From Silene conica (lineage: Eukaryota > Streptophyta > Magnoliopsida > Caryophyllales > Caryophyllaceae): a stretch of 64,000 nt of DNA. The stretch spans positions 72,383,681 to 72,447,680 of the forward strand of contig CM055315.2 of assembly GCA_029255685.2 (NCBI GenBank), read 5' to 3'. The first letter of the stretch is position 1. Each line of letters begins with the position of its first letter. Positions 21,665 to 29,590 of the stretch are shown piece by piece. The notes beneath the pieces are model-generated. The model was not told where the DNA came from. It made no database searches and saw only the letters and a program-made list of their open reading frames with translations. A program made the translations under genes and the position numbers.

Positions 21665-21960
21665 GAACCATAGAAGGACATGTGGATTTCACGTCCAAAC
21701 CAATGAAGGACGTGAAAACCACACGTCTTCAATGGTGCTAGACGTGAGAAACACACGTCCAACACCACCATGGACGTGCCATTCTCACGTCCTACCTGTG
21801 CTTGGATGTCTATGTCCCACGTCCCAACCCACTCAAGACACAAAACCCACCCGTCGTCACCTAGCCTAGACGTGCAACCCAACCGTCCTCACCTAGCCTA
21901 GACGTGCGTGTTTCACGTCTCGACCAAGCCTAGACGTGCGGTCCTCACGTCTACCCCTCT
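21665..21960. repeat. Degenerate CACGTC/GACGTG-centred tandem repeat
   Basis: At least ten occurrences of ACGTC or GACGT spaced about 20-35 bp apart, most within a longer similar phrase. It lies upstream of the MAIN-like fragment on its strand. ACGT cores resemble bZIP-binding sites, but the spacing looks like a decayed minisatellite. Confidence 0.55.
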
Positions 21961-22038
21961 CCCTCAATCGGAATTTCTACTTTCTTTCGATACTTTTGAT
22001 TCACAATACAACTTATTCAAACTCTTTGATTCACAATA

Positions 22039-22092
22039 CAACTTACAACAACAACAACTACCAACAACAACAACAAACAACAACAAACACTA
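22039..22092. repeat. AAC-rich microsatellite
   Basis: CAA/AAC trinucleotide runs interrupted by single changes, inside the TIR element. Confidence 0.8.
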
Positions 22093-22686
22093 ACAAAAAC
22101 AAATTATGAATCAAATTCGAAAAAATAACAAAAAAACAAAAACATTAACAAATAACATTAAAACTAACAAATCTAATCTAATTAAAACAACAATAACATA
22201 ATACAACTCTAATTAAGACTAACAAGTCTAATTAAAACAAAAAAAAAGAAAAAAACTAACCTTGCGGTGGAGGTGGGTGGTTCGTCGGTGGTGGTACGGT
22301 GGCCGTGCGGTGGGGGTGCGGTCGTGGTGGTGCGGGTGGTAGCGGTGTTGGTGGTGGTGCGTGGTTGTGAGTGGGTGAGGGCTTTGGGTGGGTTTTGAAT
22401 TTGAGAGGTTTTGTGGCAAGGCAAGAGTAATGAACGTCTTTTTAATGAATTACGTTGACGATTTTTCGCAAAACGTAATGTCGACGAACTTTCGCGATTA
22501 GGATAATTTAAAATGTTGAATATCGTACTTTGTACTACAACTTCCTGTTGCAATGATGTCCTCTAGTAAACTGTAAAAAGTAAACTTCAATTTTGTACTT
22601 TTGTAACTCTGTGTCTTCCATTGTTCGGTAACTATTCCTCTCCTCCTTTCCACCATATTTAAGAATCAAAATTTTAATATTCACTC

Positions 22687-23288
22687 TGTAGACATAAAAA
22701 TATGTCTCATTTTTATTAAAAATGGTCAAAGTCAAAATATTGACTGTTTTCGTAAAATGTGTCAACTTTCATTTATTTGGGCCGAAATGTTTATAGTCCA
22801 AACAAAAAGACTACCAAGTCACCATAAAAACTAAACGGGTTTTTCAAGTCCATTTCAGAAAAAACCCTAGCCTTTCATTTGCTATAAATACAGCACTCAG
22901 TCCTCTTACTGAAGACTAATCACCACACTTACAAAAATTACACACAAATCAAAACCTCTCTGCAAAAACTCTCTCTACAAAACTCTCTCCCAAGAGAAAC
23001 CAGAGAAAAGAAATACATTCATTCTAGTCATCTAGATTTGAATACAGGACTACTCTTCGAGCCGACAACAAGCGTTCACCGCCGTCATTGAAGATAAGCA
23101 AGTCAAACTCGCCAGGGAGATTAAGTCTTCAAATCAAGACCCTCCTCGTCATTCAAGTGTGGAAATCGAATCAGTAGAAGAACTAGTAGATTGTACCCGA
23201 AATCTTTAATTTAATAAAATTATTACTTTGTTACTTCGTTTGTGTTTTCTCTACGTGTTTACAGATTTAACGCAATTTTGTTGTTACA
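22687..23288 (+). repeat. 5' LTR of gag-only element
   Basis: 602 bp. The TATA box CTATAAATA is at 22882-22890. The TC/CA-rich leader downstream resembles an R-U5 region. Confidence 0.94.
22882..22890 (+). promoter_or_regulatory. LTR TATA box
   Basis: GCTATAAATAC about 195 bp into the LTR, followed within about 40 bp by a pyrimidine- and CA-rich leader. The equivalent in the 3' LTR lies at 29152-29160. Confidence 0.75.
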
Positions 23289-23292
23289 AATT

Positions 23293-23310
23293 TGGCACGC
23301 CCGGTGGGAC
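23293..23310 (+). promoter_or_regulatory. Primer-binding site of gag-only element
   Basis: TGGCACGCCCGGTGGGAC begins 4 bp after the LTR end. This form of PBS is common in Tat/Ogre-like elements. Confidence 0.75.
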
Positions 23311-23365
23311 ATCTCTACTACTCATCTCTTTTTACGCACAATCAAATTTCGCAACAAGCATTCCA

Positions 23366-26146
23366 ATGGCCTTCAGCAAAATCTCTGACATGTCGAAGAG
23401 GATGACATCCAAATCTGACGACGAAAGTTCAACTCGTCTCTGCGTGTCTCTTGACAGATCTCCCATTGGTGTATCCGCAAGAAGATGGACTAGATCCATC
23501 GTCATAAGTACCGCTGCATCGAGATTCCGTTCTGCGTCTGTACCTACGAGGCCTCGCAAATCCGGCGTCATTGTCAATGCTCTCAAGGACTCTTATCGTG
23601 CCGACGACTCTAGGCCATATGAATATCCTGTGTTCGGTTCATTTTCTCGCATCCGAGTCGACGACCCACATATTGTCTCGTCAACATTTCGAGAGAAGGT
23701 GAACGACGCTTTTGAGGAGATAATTGTTCACGCAAACCCTTTGTTCGAGCCATTAACCGTCGAGGATAGCCGCAGTAGCGCCTTTTCGTCTCCGTCGTCA
23801 CCAAAACGGCAAAACCAAGAGATGTCAAGCCAACAGTCATATTCCATCGTGGCGCCCGTCATGGTCATTGAGGGTAACGATATGGAGGAACAACTCAACA
23901 AAATGAAAGCCATCCTCGACGAACTCAAGAGGGAAAACGAAGAAAAAACCAAGCAAATCGACGTTTTGACAAAAAAGTTGGAGAAACAACCTGCGTCGCC
24001 ATCTCATAATGACGACACTGATGAAGCCAGCGACGACAGTGATTATCGCGACAAGGCTAAATCGTTTACTGCTAAAGACGTCCAAATGATGATCGCGGAG
24101 GCCTTTAAAAGTCAGTTCAAGGAAAATTTTCACTCCGTCAACAATCTTCGTTACGTCAAGCCGTATAGTAAGAGGATTGACTACTTGAGGATGCCAAGCG
24201 GCTACCAACCACCGAAGTTTCAACAATTTGATGGAAAAGGAAATCCCAAGCAACATATCGCTCATTTCATCGAAACTTGTAACACTGCTGGTACTGATGG
24301 CGATCTCCTTGTCAAACAATTTGTCCGATCTCTAAAGGGGATGGCTTTTGATTGGTACACGGATCTAAGCGCTGAGTCGATCAATAGTTGGGACCAAATG
24401 GAGAACGAGTTTCTCAATCGCTTCTACAGTACCAGACGTATTGTGAGCATGACAGAACTCACAAACACGAAGCAATGGAAAGATGAACCTGTCATCGACT
24501 ACATTGGTAGGTGGCGCGCGTTAAGCCTCGAGTGCAAAGATCGTCTGACGGAGACTTCTGCTGTCGAAATGTGCATCCAAGGAATGAATTTGGATCTCGT
24601 CTATATCCTCCAAGGCATCAAGCCAAGAACATTCCAGGACTTAGCCACTCGAGCTCACGATATGGAGATTACCATCGCTAGCCATGGAGGACGACTCTTC
24701 GCTCATTCAGAAACGAACTCGGAAAGAAAAGAATTTAAGAAAAATGACAAGGCGTCCAGTAGCACTTCAAGGGAGGTTATGACGATTTCTACTTCCAATC
24801 CGGTGACAATCTCGGGTCGACCTAAAACAGGCAAGAAGGGGGCAACCTATTCAAAGGATACGCGAAAGTCACGCCCAACTTTGAAAGAGCTCGAGAAGAA
24901 GACATATCCTTTTCCGGATTCCGATCTAGCCGGAATGTTGGATGATCTCTTGGAGAAGAAGGTAATCGAGCTTCCCGAGTCTAAACGACCAAGTGAAGCC
25001 GGACGTACGACCGATCCGAAATATTGTCAATATCATAGGGTCGTGAGTCATCCTTTGGAGAAGTGCATAACCCTTAAAGAGAAAATAATGCAGTTAGCCG
25101 AGGATGGAAAAATTCTCTTGGACTTCGAGGATGCCGTTGAATCCAATTACGTCGTGGCACAGATAAACGACAGAAATGTCAAGTCATACTCTCCCTTTGC
25201 AGCTAGAGAATGTGTGCAATTGATTCAGTTTGGAACTCTCGAGCCAGTGATTGTCATCTTGCCGGAAGAGTCTAAGTCCATCGTATCACCAACTTCTGAC
25301 GCTCTGAATCTAGAGGATAACAATGACGACGAAGGATGGACCCTTGTCTCTACGCGTCGACAAAAGAAACAAAACGAAGAAGTGTTACTTCCCCAAGTAC
25401 CCAAACATCGAAGATCAACTCGTCAAAAAGTAAGAAGATCTTCGCAGAAGAAAGATGGAGTCGTCATGAAATGTCCGCAAGATGGTGTATCGTCTAAAAC
25501 AGTTACGACAAAGTCACGACGAGTCATGACGTTACAAGACTACTTTCCCAAGCGTTACCTTGAACAATTTTTGGTAAACACCGTGTCTGCTGTCGTTGTT
25601 CAGGAAAATCAAATTGACGGCGAGAACACAGAAATACTGCCACAAAGGTCTGTCTTCGAGAGGTTGGGTCGACCAACTTCTACATCTCGCGCTTCCGTGT
25701 TCGACAGGCTCGGAGAAAGGGAAGAGATCGTCCGGGAGCAATTAACAACATGTTCCCAACAACAACGGTCAAACACGTCAGTGTTCACTCGCATTGGCGA
25801 AATTGAGGAAAAGAAATCAGTCTTCAGTCGCATTGGTAGCTCTAAGATGCAGAAAAGGCGTCAACGAAAGCTGAACAAGTCTTCAACGACAAAAGTTGCA
25901 GTTAACGTCAGTAACGATACCCATAGCGTAATTCCCTCTCGAATGAAACGTCATCTTGAAGTGGAAATAACCACGGGAAAGTCGCTGAAAGTAAAAGGAC
26001 GTACCGTCATCTTCACAAATCCACAAGAGGAGTCGAGTCAAAGGAAAATCGCTCGGAATTTTACCCAAGAGTGCCAAGATTCCGATGAGATAGAGGTTGG
26101 TAGAACTCACAAAATTTCGAAGATGGTGTCTAAACGATGCTGGTGA
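23366..26146 (+). CDS. gag: Gag polyprotein, intact, of gag-only element
   Basis: ATG 23366 (MAFSKISDM) is chosen because the open frame extends upstream only through the PBS and LTR. About 926 residues. The N-terminal quarter is Ser/Arg-rich. A short coiled coil (EEQLNKMKAILDELKRENEE) lies around residue 175-220. The retrotransposon Gag core follows at about 275-450 (GYQPPKFQQFDGKGNPKQHI, FVRSLKGMAFDWYTDL, ENEFLNRFYSTRR, VIDYIGRWRALSLEC). A Cys/His segment YCQYHRVVSHPLEKC is near 550. The C-terminal third is basic with four repeats of the form SVF.R.G (about 760-825). It would build virus-like particles. Being intact in a pol-less element suggests the protein itself is under use or the insertion is very recent. 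It stops at TGA 26144-26146 just before a long A run. Confidence 0.92.
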   Translation: MAFSKISDMSKRMTSKSDDESSTRLCVSLDRSPIGVSARRWTRSIVISTAASRFRSASVPTRPRKSGVIVNALKDSYRADDSRPYEYPVFGSFSRIRVDDPHIVSSTFREKVNDAFEEIIVHANPLFEPLTVEDSRSSAFSSPSSPKRQNQEMSSQQSYSIVAPVMVIEGNDMEEQLNKMKAILDELKRENEEKTKQIDVLTKKLEKQPASPSHNDDTDEASDDSDYRDKAKSFTAKDVQMMIAEAFKSQFKENFHSVNNLRYVKPYSKRIDYLRMPSGYQPPKFQQFDGKGNPKQHIAHFIETCNTAGTDGDLLVKQFVRSLKGMAFDWYTDLSAESINSWDQMENEFLNRFYSTRRIVSMTELTNTKQWKDEPVIDYIGRWRALSLECKDRLTETSAVEMCIQGMNLDLVYILQGIKPRTFQDLATRAHDMEITIASHGGRLFAHSETNSERKEFKKNDKASSSTSREVMTISTSNPVTISGRPKTGKKGATYSKDTRKSRPTLKELEKKTYPFPDSDLAGMLDDLLEKKVIELPESKRPSEAGRTTDPKYCQYHRVVSHPLEKCITLKEKIMQLAEDGKILLDFEDAVESNYVVAQINDRNVKSYSPFAARECVQLIQFGTLEPVIVILPEESKSIVSPTSDALNLEDNNDDEGWTLVSTRRQKKQNEEVLLPQVPKHRRSTRQKVRRSSQKKDGVVMKCPQDGVSSKTVTTKSRRVMTLQDYFPKRYLEQFLVNTVSAVVVQENQIDGENTEILPQRSVFERLGRPTSTSRASVFDRLGEREEIVREQLTTCSQQQRSNTSVFTRIGEIEEKKSVFSRIGSSKMQKRRQRKLNKSSTTKVAVNVSNDTHSVIPSRMKRHLEVEITTGKSLKVKGRTVIFTNPQEESSQRKIARNFTQECQDSDEIEVGRTHKISKMVSKRCW

Positions 26147-27001
26147 AAAAAAAAAAAAAAAAAAAAAAATCAACGTAGGCACAAGTGCCATCGACTTCCA
26201 AGTCAAGAAGAAAAAAAATCAAGAAACTCTCTCACGATTGATCATCCGCCAAGTCCGATAACGACAGGATGACGTCAAAAAAAAAAGAAAAAAAAAAACC
26301 TACCTTTACGACCAGTTTTGGTACGCCTTGACTTTCACGTCGAAACAAACTCGTCTGCCAAGTCAGATAATGACAAGGTGATGTTACAAGAAATAATGGA
26401 TCATCCTTACCATAACTTAGGGTGATTGTTATCGAGTGTTCGTCATCGACTTCCAAGTCAAAGCAAAATAGATCGGAAATTCGGAACTTCGTCACGTTAA
26501 GACACAAAAAAGGTGCACGTAACAAGGTTCCGAGGGGGCAATACTCCGGGTACCCATCATTATGCCTCGTAAGGCCAAGAAGTAAAAAAAAAAAAAAAAA
26601 AGTTCACTTCCAAGTTCTTGAAGCGCTACTACGCATGAGATGACGACTCTGCAACAAGCTCCTGAGCACGAGCCTAAATTGCATACTCTATCCGAAAAAA
26701 AAAATTCCAAAACAAAAACCACAAAAAAAAAAAATTCAAAAAAAAAAAAAAAAATCCTTCCACAAACTCCCTTTAATGAACTACGTTGGCTTGATCCTGC
26801 GAAGTAATTTTCTACTTTGTAGGTACGTAGGCAACTTGAGTAAAATCTTTTACTTAGGTGCGGCCAAAACCCCCAAACAAAACGATCCTGTTTCGTCTGA
26901 ACTACGTTGGCTTGATCTCGTGAAATACATTACTTGTGCTTTATGGGTACGTAGGCAGCTAAAGTAAACAATTTGCTTTAGTCCAGCCATACCAAACAAA
27001 A

Positions 27002-27034
<33 letters not shown>

Positions 27035-28939
27035 TCGTCACTCCTGGCCCATAAGAGTATAAACTATGTACGGCAAGACAAAGTGGATATGCGAGATTGA
27101 GAAATAAAAAAAAAATATATGTCTCATCTTATTTTTATACGTAGTTCAAAAAAAAAAACACTCTCAAGTGTTAAATTTCTTATTTTTTCCTCGAAAAAAA
27201 AATAAAATAAAGGAAAATACAATAATTTATTGCCGTTCCCAATGACGCAGAATGTACATAGTTCAAATCAAGAGCAAAAGACGTTGTTTGACAAACTTCA
27301 TCTCTGAAAAGTCGAGAGTAACAACTTCAAAAATGTCTTGCAAATGCGATGAATGAAGCGCCAACAAGGAGCCTTTGATGCCTTGACACGAGCGAGTAGT
27401 AAAAGTTCGGTGGATGCATCATTAGTATTCAAAACTCAGCGAAGGGACCAGTCGTAGGGGAAGAGATGACGTGTTTGACTCTGTTATCTACTTTGTTATT
27501 GACATGTCCGACAGTCACTAAGTAGTCCTTAGCAGTCGTCTGGGATTTGTTTGCCTTACAGTGCATCATACCCTCTCATAAAGTTAAAAGACAAACCAAT
27601 TATTTCCTGGGTTAAAAAACAACAAAAAAAACAACAAAAAAATGAGAAATGAAGTAGTGGTGCGTGTCTTGTGTTAAGGAATAAATGGCAAATTCCTTTG
27701 GTACGCCATTTTGATTTTTGAACACCAACATTATGACTAATTCCAATTAGTCACAAAGTCAGAGCAAAACCAAACAAATGTAAACCCGAAAATCAATTCT
27801 GCTACTGATGTCAAGTTGACTTCAAGTCCACAAAAGCGCAAATTGTTCATCAGTTTGGTCGTCATCATGTCGAGTCGAGATCGTCATCGGGTTCTGATGG
27901 CATTCGGATCATAACAATAACAGAAGTTGACGACGATGATGCTTCCGACGGTGTTGGCATTCGAGCAGTTGAGCAGAGGGGCCAGGATGTTGGTGCCGTG
28001 CTTTCATGTCGAATCGGCATTGTAGAGTCAATCAGAAGCGTGTCCATCATCGTGCAACCAGTACAAGCGCATAACGGATGCTTCAGAGATGACTATGTTT
28101 CTTGTTCAGTTGGTGATTTTGTTGCCATCTTCAAAGAGTAAAGTCAAGAGGATGACGAATAGCATGAATCGCTAGTCTGAGAAGCGTAGGGCAGTCGTCA
28201 CTCATCCGTGAGTCACATCAGAAGCACGACATCCGTAAGACAAGGCACTGAACTGGTCAATGAAGAGAACCTGGTGGGAATCTCTATCGTCAAATCAAGG
28301 CGACCACCGGATTTCGCTGTTCACCCGTCGGAGGAGGCGCGAATCTTGAACTTCGAAGATCGAGGACCGCGCGCCTAGACGATAATGTGTTAAGTCCACG
28401 TCATGGTGAAGCAACTATGAATACCAAAGTTCATTACGGCGTCGGGAATGGTACACTGCTGCCAAGTGCTGCATAAATGAAAAAATGGGTTAAATAAATC
28501 ACAATATTGTGCTCACCTATAAGCGTGCAGCTTTGGTTCGATTCAGCCGGACATGGTTTCTCTAGCCCGTCTCTAAACTTGGTCAAGGCGTCTACTGAAG
28601 AGGGTTTTACAGGAAAAGTCACGGTGGATTCGGGTTCGGCGTCGGTAGTCGATGCAGACTTGTATCTTGCGTGAGAGAAGAGCCCATGAAATAAGAAAAT
28701 TGAGAAGCTCGTTATTTAGTTTTTATAGTAATAATAGGTGGTTACAATTCAGAATTCGAGTTGCGTTGAAACTGGAAGACTAACAAATTCTATCTTTAAA
28801 AATCTAAATGGAAATTCTATCATATTTGTGAGAGTCCATGGAGCTGACAACTATCAACCAAGCAAGAGTCTGTTGGGAATATAAGACAAGTATCGGAACC
28901 GACTCACGCTTAAACACGAGCTACTTGTACGTGACTCAA
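26147..28939 (+). other. Non-coding 3' part of gag-only element where pol would be
   Basis: No gene. It begins with A-rich runs (26145-26168, 26278-26300, 26584-26600, 26997-27032) interspersed with a repeated phrase on 'catcgacttccaagtcaa'. Two copies of a structured motif follow (separate entry), then mixed-composition sequence to 28939. No RT, RNase H or integrase motif was found in any frame. The short minus-strand frames here (for example 27865-28050) show nothing recognisable. Confidence 0.7.
26778..26958 (+). repeat. Two copies of a conserved-looking GAACTACGTTGGCTTGATC ... GTACGTAGGCA motif
   Basis: Copies at 26778-26833 and 26899-26957. Each starts GAACTACGTTGGCTTGATC, continues through a variable centre that can pair (TTTACTT/AAGTAA-like) and closes with GGTACGTAGGCA. 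A 121-bp period separates them. I recall similar motifs in other Tat/Ogre 3' regions. Both ends contain complementary TACGT, so each copy could fold as a hairpin. Confidence 0.5.
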
Positions 28940-28956
28940 TTCCGAGGGGGCAAATT
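28940..28956 (+). promoter_or_regulatory. Polypurine tract of gag-only element
   Basis: TTCCGAGGGGGCAAATT immediately precedes the 3' LTR. A related GTTCCGAGGGGGCAATAC occurs at 26526-26543 inside the element. Confidence 0.7.
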
Positions 28957-29558
28957 TGTAGACATAAAAATATGTCTCATTTTTATTAAAAATGGTCAAA
29001 GTCAAAATATTGACTGTTTTCGTAAAATGTGTCAACTTTCATTTATTTGGGCCGAAATGTTTATAGTCCAAACAAAAAGACTACCAAGTCACCATAAAAA
29101 CTAAACGGGTTTTTCAAGTCCATTTCAGAAAAAACCCTAGCCTTTCATTTGCTATAAATACAGCACTCAGTCCTCTTACTGAAGACTAATCACCACACTT
29201 ACAAAAATTACACACAAATCAAAACCTCTCTGCAAAAACTCTCTCTACAAAACTCTCTCCCAAGAGAAACCAGAGAAAAGAAATACATTCATTCTAGTCA
29301 TCTAGATTTGAATACAGGACTACTCTTCGAGCCGACAACAAGCGTTCACCGCCGTCATTGAAGATAAGCAAGTCAAACTCGCCAGGGAGATTAAGTCTTC
29401 AAATCAAGACCCTCCTCGTCATTCAAGTGTGGAAATCGAATCAGTAGAAGAACTAGTAGATTGTACCCGAAATCTTTAATTTAATAAAATTATTACTTTG
29501 TTACTTCGTTTGTGTTTTCTCTACGTGTTTACAGATTTAACGCAATTTTGTTGTTACA
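28957..29558 (+). repeat. 3' LTR of gag-only element, 32 bp upstream of the PMD start codon
   Basis: 602-bp apparently identical copy of the 5' LTR. Its TATA box at 29152-29160 points toward the PMD gene, so transcripts initiated in R would run directly into that gene. Confidence 0.94.
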
Positions 29559-29572
29559 CACTCTTTTCTGAA

Positions 29573-29578
29573 ATGTGA
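29573..29578 (+). promoter_or_regulatory. Start-stop upstream ORF (ATGTGA)
   Basis: A minimal AUG-stop 12 bases before the PMD start codon, just downstream of the LTR. I saw no other ATG between the LTR TATA box and this one. It could lower translation or favour reinitiation at 29591. Confidence 0.4.
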
Positions 29579-29590
29579 TCAACAACAAAA

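Larger units (their letters stand above)
20593..22502 (-). mobile_element. TIR element carrying a MAIN-like (PMD) gene fragment
   Basis: 1,910-bp unit with inverted ends. The left end contains GCGAAAGGTCGTCGGCG and TTTTGCGAAAAATCGTCGAC. The reverse complement of the right end contains GCGAAAGTTCGTCGACA and TTTTGCGAAAAATCGTCAAC. An 8-bp direct repeat ATAATTTA flanks it (20585-20592, 22503-22510). No transposase is present. It carries a broken plant mobile domain gene on the minus strand, a GACGTG-rich repeat block and AAC microsatellites. The 8-bp duplication fits hAT and the long inverted repeats fit Mutator-like elements, so the superfamily is open. Confidence 0.72.
22687..29558 (+). mobile_element. 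Young gag-only LTR retrotransposon (TR-GAG-like, Tat-related)
   Basis: 6,872-bp element with two 602-bp LTRs that show no difference on line-by-line reading, and a perfect 5-bp target duplication CACTC (22682-22686, 29559-29563). The LTR starts TGTAGACA and ends TTGTTACA. The PBS at 23293 and the purine tract before 28957 set plus orientation. The only substantial gene is a long intact gag. No protease, RT, RNase H or integrase is detectable in the 2.8 kb between gag and the 3' LTR. This structure matches the described TR-GAG class of non-autonomous elements, and the gag style and PBS point to a Tat-like helper. Identical LTRs imply very recent insertion. Confidence 0.93.

Noticed and set aside
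22209..22553. His/Thr-rich open frames on the minus strand
   Set aside because: They read a GGTGG-rich low-complexity patch next to the terminal inverted repeat, and are absent as a conserved protein pattern.
27865..28050. Ser/Met-rich minus-strand frame in the gag-only element
   Set aside because: Short, low complexity, no start context and no known retroelement domain.
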